Shown: one piece after another, positions 16,488-24,648 of the stretch
Layout of the letters: each line of letters opens with the position of its first letter
Numbering within the stretch: position 1 is the first letter of the stretch
NCBI RefSeq assembly: GCF_030270605.1
Contig: NZ_BSYJ01000003.1
Location: forward strand, 664,697-728,696
Reading direction: 5' to 3'
Length of the DNA stretch: 64,000 nucleotides
DNA from: Biformimicrobium ophioploci
Lineage (GTDB): Bacteria; Pseudomonadota; Gammaproteobacteria; Pseudomonadales; Cellvibrionaceae
Made by a program: the position numbers and the translations under genes
The notes under the pieces: model-generated
The model's database searches: none
Seen by the model: only the letters and a program-made list of their open reading frames with translations
What the model was told of the DNA's origin: nothing

Positions 16488-17633
16488 ATGCTTATTGGTG
16501 TACCAAAAGAAATTAAAAACCACGAGTACCGCATCGGTCTGACGCCTGCGAGTGTGCGTGAATTGATTGGTCACGGCCATCAGGTCGTGGTTCAGAAAGA
16601 CGGCGGCTCCGCCATCGGCTTTACCGACGAAATGTATGTTGCCGCCGGCGCGAGCATCGAGGAGTCTGCAGAGCAGATCTTCGCCACTGCCGACATGATT
16701 GTGAAGGTGAAAGAGCCGCAGCCACACGAGTGCGAGATGTTGCGCCCGGGTCAGCTGCTGTACACCTACCTGCACCTGGCGCCGGACCCTAAGCAGACTG
16801 AGCTGCTGGTCAAGTCTGGTGCGACCTGTATCGCCTACGAAACCGTTACCGATAACCGTGGCGGCCTGCCACTACTGGCGCCGATGTCCGAAGTTGCCGG
16901 CCGTATGTCCGTGCAGTGTGGCGCGCACCACCTGGAGAAAGCCCAGGGTGGCCTCGGCGTACTGCTGGGTGGCGTCCCGGGCGTAGCGCCGGGCAAGACC
17001 CTGATCATTGGTGGTGGTGTGGTTGGTACCAACGCTGCCAAGATGGCGCTGGGCATGGGCTCTGACGTCACCATCCTGGACCGTTCACTGCCGCGCCTGC
17101 GTGAGCTGGACGATATCTTTGGTGGTCAGGTTCGTACCGTGTACTCCACTAACGAAGCGATCGAGCAGTATGCGCTGGAAGCCGACCTCGTTGTGGGTGC
17201 AGTACTGATTCCGGGCGCTGCGGCGCCGAAGCTGCTGACCCGCGATATCATCAGCCGTATGAAGCAGGGCGCTGTTGTTGTGGACGTTGCGATCGACCAG
17301 GGCGGTTGTTTCGAGACTTCCAAGGCTACTACCCACCAGGAGCCGACCTACGTTGTCGACGGTGTTGTGCACTACTGTGTTGCCAACATGCCGGGCGGCG
17401 TAGCGCGTACTTCTACTATGGCGCTGAACAACGCGACCCTGCCGTTCGCAGTGGCGCTGGCCAACAAGGGTGCGAAAGAAGCACTGCTGGGCGACGCCAA
17501 CCTGCTGCAGGGCCTGAACGTGCACGCTGGTATGGTGACCTACAAGGCTGTGGCCGACGTACTGGGTTACGACTACGTTGATCCGAAAATCGCGCTGCAA
17601 CAGTCTGCTGTAGACCAGGGCGCAGTTGCCTGA
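16488..17633 (+). CDS. ald: Alanine dehydrogenase
   Basis: An NAD-dependent alanine dehydrogenase of 381 residues that interconverts L-alanine and pyruvate plus ammonia. Visible are the N-terminal IGVPKEIKNHEYRIGLTP, the substrate-binding lysine in VKVKEPQPHE and the Rossmann motif IIGGGVVGTNAA. GGAGG lies ten bases upstream of the chosen ATG; the frame is open further upstream but carries no family sequence. Codon use is strongly biased, suggesting high expression. The gene is divergent from an Lrp-type regulator and ends in a strong terminator. Confidence 0.95.
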   Translation: MLIGVPKEIKNHEYRIGLTPASVRELIGHGHQVVVQKDGGSAIGFTDEMYVAAGASIEESAEQIFATADMIVKVKEPQPHECEMLRPGQLLYTYLHLAPDPKQTELLVKSGATCIAYETVTDNRGGLPLLAPMSEVAGRMSVQCGAHHLEKAQGGLGVLLGGVPGVAPGKTLIIGGGVVGTNAAKMALGMGSDVTILDRSLPRLRELDDIFGGQVRTVYSTNEAIEQYALEADLVVGAVLIPGAAAPKLLTRDIISRMKQGAVVVDVAIDQGGCFETSKATTHQEPTYVVDGVVHYCVANMPGGVARTSTMALNNATLPFAVALANKGAKEALLGDANLLQGLNVHAGMVTYKAVADVLGYDYVDPKIALQQSAVDQGAVA

Positions 17634-17687
17634 TCTGAATTGATTCCCTGAGTTTGTGCGGGGCCACTGGCCCTGCCGGCTATGCTT

Positions 17688-17715
17688 GCCGCGGCACCTG
17701 CCGCGGCTTTTTTTT
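17688..17715 (+). terminator. Rho-independent terminator of ald
   Basis: A GC-rich hairpin, GCCGCGGCA-CC-TGCCGCGGC, followed directly by a run of eight T, 55 bp after the ald stop codon. Confidence 0.85.
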
Positions 17716-17846
17716 GTCCTTTGTTTCTGTCCTTTGTTTTGTCTTGTGTAATGGTCGTTGTAACGCCGCGTAGTTTGGTCCCCATTGTTATTCCGATATA
17801 GTCGGCCTGGTTCTAGGTAAATTCCCTTAGCAAACTGGTGGCCTAA

Positions 17847-19946
17847 ATGGTACGGATAACAATAACCCTGCTGTTGTCAGTAATCGCTGGTTCGACTCTC
17901 GCTTCCACTGAAGCGGAGAGCGCACCAAAGTTTTCCCCGGACGATGTCTTTAATCTCGAATACGTCAGCGACCCGCAATTTACGTCAAACGGGAAGCAGG
18001 TTTATTTTGTCCGGAATTTCATGGACAAGACTGCTGATCTTCGCCGATCCAATATCTGGCGAGTGGATGCCGATGGTTCGGACCTGCGCCCGGTCACTTC
18101 CGGGCGTTTCAACGATAGCGCCCCGAGGCTGTCCCCTTCCGGGGAGGTGCTGGCCTATGTCAGCAATCGCAGCGGCAAGCCGCAGATTCACCTGTACTGG
18201 GTCGATAATGGCCAGGACATCCAGATTTCACACCTGCCAAAGGCACCGTCCAGCCTGACCTGGTCACCGGACGGCAAATACCTGGCCTTTGCCATGTTCG
18301 TGCCGGGCAAAAAAGACAACCCGATCAAGGTCTCCGGCAAGCCGGAGGATGCTAAGTGGGCAGACCCGGTTTCCTACACCGACAAGCTGGTGTACCGGGT
18401 CGATGGTGGAGGCTATGTAAAGCCGGGAAACAAGCAGCTGTTCGTGATGTCCAGAGACGGTGGTACGCCGCGCCAGTTGACCTCTGGCGACTTTAATCAC
18501 GATGGCCCGCTGGCGTGGTCAGGCGATAGCCAGAGCATTTACTTCTCCGCAAATCGTCATGACAACCATGAGACAGAGGTCCTGAACTCGGAGATCTACC
18601 GCGTTTCCCTTGCAGGTTCCGAAATCGGGCAAGTCACGGAAAGGTTCGGGCCGGATTTCCATCCGCAAGTATCGCCCGACGGTAAGCAGCTTGCCTACCT
18701 GGGTTTCGATGACAAGCTGCTGGGCTACCACAATGCGGCACTGTATGTACGTGACCTTGCCAGCGGCGAAGCCCGAATGGTCAAAACTGCGGAGGATCGC
18801 AGTGTCGAGAGCTTCCGCTGGGACTCTGACAGTGAAAGCATTGTCTACCAGTACGACGATTTTGGTGCCACAAAACTTGCACGTAGCAGCCTGGATGGAG
18901 AAAGCCGGGACCTGGTTGTAGACGCCGGCGGTCTCTCCCTTGGTCGCCCTTATGACGGAGCAGCCTTCAATGTGGCGCCAAATGGTGCCGTTGCCTATAC
19001 GCAAACGGACGGCTCCGCGCCCGCGGAGCTGGCGCTATTCAAGGGCCGCAAAAGTAAGCTGATTACCGCCGTTAATGCAGACCTGATCCCGTTCCGGGAC
19101 ATGGCCACAATCGAGGAGATCCGCTTCAAGTCAGGTTACGACCAGCGTGAAATTCAGGGCTGGGTCGCCTATCCGCCGGGATTTGATGCGAACAAGAAGT
19201 ATCCGCTGGTGCTCGAGATTCATGGCGGCCCCTTTGCCAATTACGGCAAGCGCTTTGCTGCCGAGATCCAGCTATTTGCTGCAGCCGGGAATGTGGTGCT
19301 GTACCTGAATCCGCGCGGTTCCACCAGTTACGGTGCAGAGTTTGCCAACCTGATCCACCACAATTATCCGAGCCAGGATTATGACGACCTGATGGCCGGT
19401 GTGGATGCGATGCTGGCCCAGGGCTTTATCGATGAAGAGCGGCTGTATGTGACCGGCGGCAGTGGCGGCGGCACCCTGACAGCATGGATTATCGGGCATA
19501 CCGATCGTTTCCGTGCAGCGGTGGTGGCAAAGCCGGTAATTAACTGGGAAAGCTTTGTGCTCACCGCGGATTTCTCGCCTTTCTTCACCAGATACTGGTT
19601 TGGTGGCATGCCCTGGGAAAAGCCGGAAGAGTACCGCCGTCGTTCCCCGCTCACTTATGTGGGTAATGTGAAAACCCCGACCATGCTGCTCACCGGGGAG
19701 GAAGACTTCCGTACGCCGATTTCGGAATCGGAACAGTATTACAAGGCGCTCAAGCTCCAGAATGTCCCGGCCAGCATGGTGCGGGTGCCGGGCGCGTCCC
19801 ACGGGATAGCCGCGCGGCCGAGCCAGCTGGTGGCCAAGGTTGCCGCGATCCAGCACTGGTTTGATCAGTATGCGCCCAAATATGACGAGCCGGTGCTGTC
19901 GCAGGCCGAAGGCGCGATTGAAGGCGAACCTGACGGGGAAGAGTAA
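17847..19946 (+). CDS. S9 family peptidase (acylaminoacyl/prolyl oligopeptidase type), exported
   Basis: A 699-residue serine peptidase with an N-terminal signal peptide (ITLLLSVIAGSTLAST), so probably periplasmic. Residues 30-400 form a WD40-like beta-propeller with repeats such as SPSGEVLAYVSNRSG and SPDGKQLAYLGFDD. The C-terminal alpha/beta-hydrolase domain has the nucleophile in TGGSGGGTLTAW, an Asp in GEEDFRTP and the His in GASHGI. It would release short peptides or N-acylated residues. It stands alone; a perfect hairpin (GGAGCGCC-GGCG-GGCGCTCC, 19949-19968) separates it from the convergent sigma operon. Confidence 0.9.
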   Translation: MVRITITLLLSVIAGSTLASTEAESAPKFSPDDVFNLEYVSDPQFTSNGKQVYFVRNFMDKTADLRRSNIWRVDADGSDLRPVTSGRFNDSAPRLSPSGEVLAYVSNRSGKPQIHLYWVDNGQDIQISHLPKAPSSLTWSPDGKYLAFAMFVPGKKDNPIKVSGKPEDAKWADPVSYTDKLVYRVDGGGYVKPGNKQLFVMSRDGGTPRQLTSGDFNHDGPLAWSGDSQSIYFSANRHDNHETEVLNSEIYRVSLAGSEIGQVTERFGPDFHPQVSPDGKQLAYLGFDDKLLGYHNAALYVRDLASGEARMVKTAEDRSVESFRWDSDSESIVYQYDDFGATKLARSSLDGESRDLVVDAGGLSLGRPYDGAAFNVAPNGAVAYTQTDGSAPAELALFKGRKSKLITAVNADLIPFRDMATIEEIRFKSGYDQREIQGWVAYPPGFDANKKYPLVLEIHGGPFANYGKRFAAEIQLFAAAGNVVLYLNPRGSTSYGAEFANLIHHNYPSQDYDDLMAGVDAMLAQGFIDEERLYVTGGSGGGTLTAWIIGHTDRFRAAVVAKPVINWESFVLTADFSPFFTRYWFGGMPWEKPEEYRRRSPLTYVGNVKTPTMLLTGEEDFRTPISESEQYYKALKLQNVPASMVRVPGASHGIAARPSQLVAKVAAIQHWFDQYAPKYDEPVLSQAEGAIEGEPDGEE

Positions 19947-19982
19947 GCGGAGCGCCGGCGGGCGCTCCAATGGTTTGCTAGC

Positions 19983-20369
19983 TCAGTCGTTTAATAACTG
20001 CGGAATCAGCAGGGCCGCGCCCACCAGCGCGGCAGCCAGAGACAGGACGGTAACGGCTGGCAGGGAGCCACCGGCTGTTGTGGCCGCCAGCAAACCCGGG
20101 TCGATCGCCGGCACCACTTCTGCGACCCAGTCAGTGGTACTGCCGAGCATCTGGATTAATGGTCCCAGCGCAATGGCGCCGCCAACCAGGATTGCACCCG
20201 GCAGGGAAAAGCGGCGTATCGCCAGCTGCCGTTTGATGCGCTTTTCAAGCTGCGCGCTGAAGCCGTTGTCGGCGATGGCGTCGCCGTCGAAAAGCTGCTG
20301 CAAAAAACGATCTTCCTGGTCCATGGTCTTGTCACTGATGTTGATGATGTTGGATTTGGAATTTCGCAC
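19983..20369 (-). CDS. Small membrane protein cotranscribed with ECF sigma factor (candidate anti-sigma factor)
   Basis: A 128-residue protein with a soluble N-terminal third (residues 15-50, acidic and helical) and two hydrophobic segments (about 56-75 and 100-125). It is the last gene of a three-gene operon and overlaps the sigma factor gene by 38 bp. The GTG start has AAGGAG seven bases upstream. Its place and layout suggest an anti-sigma factor, but I see no zinc-binding HxxxCxxC motif, so this rests on context. Confidence 0.7.
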   Translation of the reverse strand: MRNSKSNIINISDKTMDQEDRFLQQLFDGDAIADNGFSAQLEKRIKRQLAIRRFSLPGAILVGGAIALGPLIQMLGSTTDWVAEVVPAIDPGLLAATTAGGSLPAVTVLSLAAALVGAALLIPQLLND

Positions 20370-20883
20370 GGATCTTCTCCTTGCTGCGGGCGATCAGCGA
20401 TTTCACGGTGCCGAGGGGCAGGTTGGCCGTATCGCTGACTTCGCGATGTGACAGGCCGCAGGCGTAAGACAGGGTCATGATAGCGCGTTCCTGTTCTGAC
20501 AGGATTGCGAGGTACTTGTCCAGGTCAGTAATCGCTTCCGCGTTGACCGACGTGGCTTCATCTGCAGGTTGGTGCCCGAGTTGCTGCAGCACTTCATCAT
20601 AACGCCCGGATTTGCGCTTGCTCTGCAGGAAAGTGTTGTAGGCAATTTTAAGCAACCAGCCGATAAAGCTGCCCTGTCCGGAAAAGGTGTGCAGCTTTTT
20701 CCACGCAAGCATAAAGCTGTCCTGGGCAATGTCATCCGCCAGTGCCTCATCCCGGGCCATCTTGCGCAGGAAATTGCGCACCCGGGACTGGTGCAGTTTC
20801 ACCAGTTCGCCGAAAGCCCGCGCGTCCTGCTGGGCAAGCGCGCGGGCAATCAGGTTTTTTTCCAGGGCGCTGGTTTCGTTCAC
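20332..20883 (-). CDS. RNA polymerase ECF-type sigma-70 factor
   Basis: A 183-residue extracytoplasmic-function sigma factor. Region 2 spans about residues 22-90, with RKMARDEALADDIAQDSFMLAWKKL and SFIGWLLKIAYNTF. Region 4 spans about 125-175, with LSEQERAIMTLSYACGLSHREVSD and the helix-turn-helix ending LPLGTVKSLIARSKEKIR. It lies between two small membrane-protein genes, six bases from the upstream one and overlapping the downstream one. The controlled genes and the signal are unknown. Confidence 0.92.
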   Translation of the reverse strand: MNETSALEKNLIARALAQQDARAFGELVKLHQSRVRNFLRKMARDEALADDIAQDSFMLAWKKLHTFSGQGSFIGWLLKIAYNTFLQSKRKSGRYDEVLQQLGHQPADEATSVNAEAITDLDKYLAILSEQERAIMTLSYACGLSHREVSDTANLPLGTVKSLIARSKEKIRAKFQIQHHQHQ

Positions 20884-20889
20884 CCGGAT

Positions 20890-21267
20890 TTACTCTTTGT
20901 TGCCGGAGAACTTGTACATCACCAGGTAAGCGAGACCGATCATAAAGGGCAGGGCAGCGACCGCCAGCATGCCCTTGAAAGCATTGCCAGACGGGTCGGG
21001 CGAGAAAAAGCCCAGCAATGCGAGTCCGAGGGCAACGGCCACCCAGACGATGCCCTTGCGCAGGTCCTGTGCCGGGTGTGGCTTGGGGTTGCCGAGGCGC
21101 TCGAGCATTTCGGGGGTCAGTTCATTGCCCTTGTCCATGGCGAGGCGAATGGTTTCCTGCAGCTGGGCATTGGCCTTATTGCGAAAATGGAAGACCATCC
21201 AGACCACTGTCCCGACCAGCAGGAAAAATGCAAATGGTACTAAAAGTGCCAGAGTTGCTTCGTTCAT
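20890..21267 (-). CDS. DUF6249-type small membrane protein, first gene of sigma factor operon
   Basis: A 125-residue protein with an N-terminal membrane helix (LALLVPFAFFLLVGTVVWMV), a charged middle containing NELTPEMLERLG, and two more membrane helices at the C-terminus. This layout matches the DUF6249 family often found beside ECF sigma genes. The ATG chosen has GGAG six bases upstream; four codons further up is another ATG. Its stop lies six bases from the sigma factor start, so the two are coupled. It may sense a membrane signal; function unproven. Confidence 0.75.
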   Translation of the reverse strand: MNEATLALLVPFAFFLLVGTVVWMVFHFRNKANAQLQETIRLAMDKGNELTPEMLERLGNPKPHPAQDLRKGIVWVAVALGLALLGFFSPDPSGNAFKGMLAVAALPFMIGLAYLVMYKFSGNKE

Positions 21268-21390
21268 TTTTTGCTCCAAATATTGTTGTAGTGCCAGAAA
21301 TCCGGGTTTCTGTACTCAAGATGCGCGGGGTGCAGGGATTGGATGCAAAAAAATGAAAATTTCCCGAACTTGGACGATATCGCGGCGTGC

Positions 21391-21474
21391 ATGAGCCCTC
21401 AGCGCAAGGGAATGAGCCCTCCGCGCAAGGGAATGAGCCCTCAGCGCAAGGGGTGGAGTCATCAGCGCGAGGGG
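21391..21474. repeat. Four 21-bp tandem repeats
   Basis: Units at 21391-21411, 21412-21432, 21433-21453 and 21454-21474. The first three differ at two positions only; the fourth is diverged. Each has the core ATGAGCCCTCAGCGCAAGGG. Because 21 is divisible by three, both strands stay open through the block. The fourth unit overlaps the last codons of the RsmE-family gene, and the rest lie in the gap before the sigma operon. Confidence 0.85.
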
Positions 21475-22178
21475 AAAAGCCTGCTGATGAGCACCGGAAT
21501 CGCCGTTTCGACCCGCAGGATGCGCTTGCCCAGGTGAACCACCTCAAAGCCCTGCTCCTGTAGCTTCTCCACTTCGTAGGGGATAAAGCCGCCCTCCGGG
21601 CCCACAGCCAGGGTGGCAGGTTCTGCCATATCGACCGGACAGGGGGTATCCGTTACCGGGTGCGCCACCAGCTTGCGGGTACCGGCGGCAAACTCACTGA
21701 GGTCGTCCTCAACAAAAGGTTTGAAGCGCTTTTCGATACGGATCTGGGGCAGTTGCGTATCCACCGCCTGTTCCAGGCCCAGGAGCATCTGTTCGCGCAG
21801 GTTGTCCGGCTCCAGCCAGGGGGTTTGCCAGAAGGATTTTTCCACCCGCACCGCGTTGATCAATACGATGTCTTTGACGCCCATGGCGGTGATATGTTGC
21901 AGGCAGCGCCGGAACATTTTCGGGCGCGGCATGGCCATGATGAGCCTGAGGGGCAGGGCTGCAACAGGTGCGTCTGTCAGTACCACCCGCAGACGGGTCG
22001 TGTCGGCGCCAGTTTCCAGAATCTCTGCAGTGCCGGCATTGCCGTTCAGCAGGCCGGCTTTCAGGGTGTCGCCCGCGGCGCCGCGGTGGACGCTGACAAT
22101 ATGCTGGTGTCGCCGGTCCCGGATGATGGCGTGTTCGTCATCGACAAAGTCTTCAGGATGCAGGATGAGCAGGTTCAA
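21462..22178 (-). CDS. RsmE-family 16S rRNA (uracil-N3) methyltransferase
   Basis: A SPOUT-fold methyltransferase of about 238 residues. The trefoil-knot SAM-binding motifs are AVGPEGGFIPYE and LGKRILRVETA near the C-terminus; the N-terminal part matches the PUA-like domain of RsmE. E. coli RsmE methylates U1498 of 16S rRNA. The middle differs clearly from canonical RsmE (for example MPRPKMFRRCLQHITAMGVKDI), so it may be a second paralogue with another target. A TTG start at 22178 gives the usual length; an upstream ATG at 22262 adds 28 unmatched residues. The 3' end runs into a tandem repeat. Confidence 0.8.
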   Translation of the reverse strand: MNLLILHPEDFVDDEHAIIRDRRHQHIVSVHRGAAGDTLKAGLLNGNAGTAEILETGADTTRLRVVLTDAPVAALPLRLIMAMPRPKMFRRCLQHITAMGVKDIVLINAVRVEKSFWQTPWLEPDNLREQMLLGLEQAVDTQLPQIRIEKRFKPFVEDDLSEFAAGTRKLVAHPVTDTPCPVDMAEPATLAVGPEGGFIPYEVEKLQEQGFEVVHLGKRILRVETAIPVLISRLFPSR

Positions 22179-22321
22179 ACTTGGTTTCCGGCTGGCTTGG
22201 GTGGATAGGTTGATAGTTGGGCAGGTGGCTGGAACCGCGAATTCTAGCGGGGCACGCGGCATGCAGCAATTAGGGGTATGATATTGGCTTTGCAGGGAAG
22301 CGTAATCCAGGACAGTTCGTG

Positions 22322-23206
22322 ATGTCGTTGTACAGCCAAGACGCTCAGGTGCACAAGCCGGGCGCCTATATTCTTTCGTTCCGGTGCCCGGATCAGCTGG
22401 GTGTCGTGTCCGGATACTCGGGTCTTTTCTACGAATGCGGCGTCAATATCAGCGAGATCTCGAATTACACAGACCCGGTGACCAACACCTTTTTCCTGCG
22501 CTGTGTGTTTGAAACCGATGCCCTGAATATCCCGCTGGAAGCGTTTTCTGCGCGGTTTGCCACGCTGGCGGATCGCCTGCAGATGGTTTACCAGATCCGT
22601 CCGGTGAGCGCGTTTCCGCGTGTGGCCATTGCGGTATCCCGATACGATCATTGCCTGGTGAGCCTGCTGACCAAGTGGAGATCCGGAGCCTTGCCGGCGG
22701 AGATTGTGGCTGTCGTGGGTAACCATGCAGACTGCCGGCCGCTGGCGGAATGGTATGGGCTGCCGTTTTATCACCTGCCGATTACTGCCGAAACCAAAAC
22801 ACAACAGGAAGCCCAGATGCGGGAAGTACTGGTGGAGCAGAATGTCGACCTGCTGGTGCTGGCGCGCTATATGCAGATTCTCTCCGACGAGCTCTGTAAA
22901 GACCTGGAGGGCAGAGCGATCAACATCCACCATTCGTTCCTGCCTGGGTTCAAGGGCGCGCGTCCCTATCATCAGGCCTACGAACGTGGCGTAAAGGTGA
23001 TTGGCGCCACTGCCCATTACGTGACGCCTGACCTGGATGAAGGCCCGATCATCGTGCAGGAAGTGCGCCCGATCGATCATGAGATATCGGTAGAGCAGAT
23101 GGTGCACCTGGGCCACGATATAGAATCAACGGCCCTGTGCCAGGCGGTGCGCCTGCACTGTGAACAGCGCGTGATCCTGAATGGCCAGCGTACCGTGATC
23201 CTTTAA
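22322..23206 (+). CDS. purU: Formyltetrahydrofolate deformylase
   Basis: A 294-residue enzyme that hydrolyses 10-formyl-tetrahydrofolate to formate and tetrahydrofolate, balancing one-carbon pools and feeding PurT. An N-terminal ACT domain (residues 13-90, SFRCPDQLGVVSGYSG) precedes the formyltransferase-fold domain with INIHHSFLPGFKGARPYHQA and GATAHYVTPDLDEGPII, which hold the catalytic Asn, His and Asp. It is divergent from the RsmE-family gene by about 140 bp. A hairpin-repeat cluster begins 10 bp after its stop. Confidence 0.95.
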   Translation: MSLYSQDAQVHKPGAYILSFRCPDQLGVVSGYSGLFYECGVNISEISNYTDPVTNTFFLRCVFETDALNIPLEAFSARFATLADRLQMVYQIRPVSAFPRVAIAVSRYDHCLVSLLTKWRSGALPAEIVAVVGNHADCRPLAEWYGLPFYHLPITAETKTQQEAQMREVLVEQNVDLLVLARYMQILSDELCKDLEGRAINIHHSFLPGFKGARPYHQAYERGVKVIGATAHYVTPDLDEGPIIVQEVRPIDHEISVEQMVHLGHDIESTALCQAVRLHCEQRVILNGQRTVIL

Positions 23207-23216
23207 ACCAACATAT

Positions 23217-23302
23217 GGGGTCAGAGTAGAGACTCTGACCCCCAAATCCGGATGAATGGGGTCAGAGCGGATGAATGGGGTCAGAGCCTTGGCTCTGACC
23301 CC
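23217..23302. repeat. GGGGTCAGAGC hairpin repeats, cluster C (two full units)
   Basis: Full hairpins at 23217-23242 and 23277-23302 with a half unit at 23258-23268. In the first hairpin the arm ends are GAGT/ACTC rather than GAGC/GCTC: both sides changed, so base pairing is kept. The cluster fills the gap between purU and the VF530-type gene; a TATAAT at 23325-23330 follows it. Confidence 0.85.
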
Positions 23303-23345
23303 AGAGATCACTTGCTCTAACCCCTATAATCTCTGCGAGTTTTTA

Positions 23346-23588
23346 ATGCCCGACCACCAACCCAACAACCCGTTACACGGCGTCACCCTGGAGCAGATCG
23401 TCACCTACCTGGTGGATGAACTCGGCTGGGAGGAGATGGCGGCACGGGTCAATATCAACTGTTTCAAAAGTGACCCATCAGTTAAGTCGAGCCTCAAGTT
23501 TTTGCGCAAGACGCCCTGGGCGAGGGAGAAGGTGGAGCGGCTCTATATTGCCACCAGAAACAGGAGTAACCCCTGGGGTCAGAGCTGA
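23346..23588 (+). CDS. VF530/DUF2132 family small protein
   Basis: An 80-residue protein with the family features [46 protein letters not shown] and an ending in LYIATRN. VF530 is a conserved small bacterial family (the V. fischeri member has a solved structure) with suspected DNA binding but no firm role. The last codons and the TGA stop (encoding GQS) are supplied by a GGGGTCAGAGC half repeat at 23575-23585, so the C-terminus was apparently rewritten when the repeat arrived. Confidence 0.85.
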   Translation: MPDHQPNNPLHGVTLEQIVTYLVDELGWEEMAARVNINCFKSDPSVKSSLKFLRKTPWAREKVERLYIATRNRSNPWGQS

Positions 23589-23713
23589 ACTTATGGGGTC
23601 AGAGCCTTGGCTCTGACCCCTTCAATCTAACGGGGTCAGAGCAAACCTTTGGGGTCAGAGCCAAGGCTCTGACCCCTCTAATCTGACGGGGTCAGAGCTG
23701 TTGCTCTGACCCC
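23575..23713. repeat. GGGGTCAGAGC hairpin repeats, cluster D (three full units)
   Basis: Full hairpins at 23595-23620, 23651-23676 and 23688-23713, with half units at 23575-23585 (inside the VF530 gene end) and 23632-23642. Spacers between units contain the related words CAATCTAACG and TAATCTGACG, suggesting repeat-plus-spacer duplication. The cluster lies directly upstream of the channel gene; a TATAAT at 23729-23734 is 17 bp from CTGACC of the last hairpin arm. Confidence 0.85.
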
Positions 23714-23768
23714 ACTCATCCTTTGGTTTATAATCCCGCGCATTTCCAGGTCTGACATCCAGAAGTAC

Positions 23769-24590
23769 ATGCAAGACAGTCCATCCAGCTCCATAACCAG
23801 CCAGTCACTGCAGCAGACATTCCTGCGCGTCCGCAGTAACAAGGCTTTCGAGATTTTTGTAATCGCCGTCATCATCGTTTCTGCCCTGATGATTGGTGCC
23901 AAGACTTATGAATTGCCACCTGCGGTGACGCAGTCGATCATCATCCTGGACTGGATGGTGACGGGTATTTTCCTCATGGAAATCCTGGTGCGCTTCCTGG
24001 CCGAGGAGAAAAAATCGCGCTTCTTCCTGCAGCCGTGGAATGTGTTTGACACCCTGATTGTTGTGGTCAGCCTGATACCGATCGAGAACAGCGATATGGC
24101 GCTCATCGGGCGCCTGATCAGGATTTTCAGGGTGCTGCGGATGGTTTCGATCATTCCGGAGTTGCGCCTGCTCCTGAATTCCCTGGTCAAGGCCTTGCCC
24201 CAGCTCGGCTACATTGTGGCGCTGATGTTTATCATCTTTTACATCTATGGCGCGATCGGCAATATGTTGTTTGCTGACATTAACCCGGTCCTCTGGGGAG
24301 ATATCAGTATCTCCATGCTGACGCTGTTCCGGGTGATGACGTTCGAGGATTGGACGGACGTGATGTATGAAACCATGGCCGTCTTCCCGCTCAGCTGGAG
24401 CTACTACCTGAGCTTCCTGTTTCTGACGGCGTTCGCCTTCCTGAATATGGTGATCGGTATTGTGGTGAATACGCTTGAGGCTGAGCATGCGGAGCAACGC
24501 GCGCGTGAAGCGCTGGAACATCCGGAGCCCACGTTGGCGGAGCTCAAGCAGGATATTGCCGAGCTGAAGACGTTGCTGAAGCAACGGTAA
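23769..24590 (+). CDS. Bacterial voltage-gated ion channel (NaChBac/BacNav superfamily) with Asp-rich filter
   Basis: A 273-residue six-helix channel subunit that would assemble as a tetramer. S1 begins near residue 27. S4 carries four arginines every third residue (115, 118, 121, 124) in RLIRIFRVLRM. The pore region is LTLFRVMTFEDWTD, with the filter at residues 191-197. After S6 comes a heptad-like helix ending LAELKQDIAELKTLLKQR, matching the C-terminal coiled coil of BacNav channels. Sodium channels of this family use TLESW; here the filter is TFEDWTD, with extra Asp residues at the positions that made NavAb calcium-selective. Calcium or mixed selectivity is inferred, not shown. Confidence 0.88.
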   Translation: MQDSPSSSITSQSLQQTFLRVRSNKAFEIFVIAVIIVSALMIGAKTYELPPAVTQSIIILDWMVTGIFLMEILVRFLAEEKKSRFFLQPWNVFDTLIVVVSLIPIENSDMALIGRLIRIFRVLRMVSIIPELRLLLNSLVKALPQLGYIVALMFIIFYIYGAIGNMLFADINPVLWGDISISMLTLFRVMTFEDWTDVMYETMAVFPLSWSYYLSFLFLTAFAFLNMVIGIVVNTLEAEHAEQRAREALEHPEPTLAELKQDIAELKTLLKQR

Positions 24591-24596
24591 ATTTTT

Positions 24597-24642
24597 GGGG
24601 TCAGAGCGTAAGCTCTGACCCCAGTAATCTCACTCTGACCCC
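24597..24642. repeat. GGGGTCAGAGC hairpin repeats, cluster E (one full unit)
   Basis: One full hairpin at 24597-24622, seven bases after the channel stop codon, and a half unit CTCTGACCCC ending at 24642, seven bases before the end of the convergent dienelactone hydrolase gene. It is the only non-coding sequence between the two genes and may end both transcripts. Confidence 0.85.
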
Positions 24643-24648
24643 AAACAT

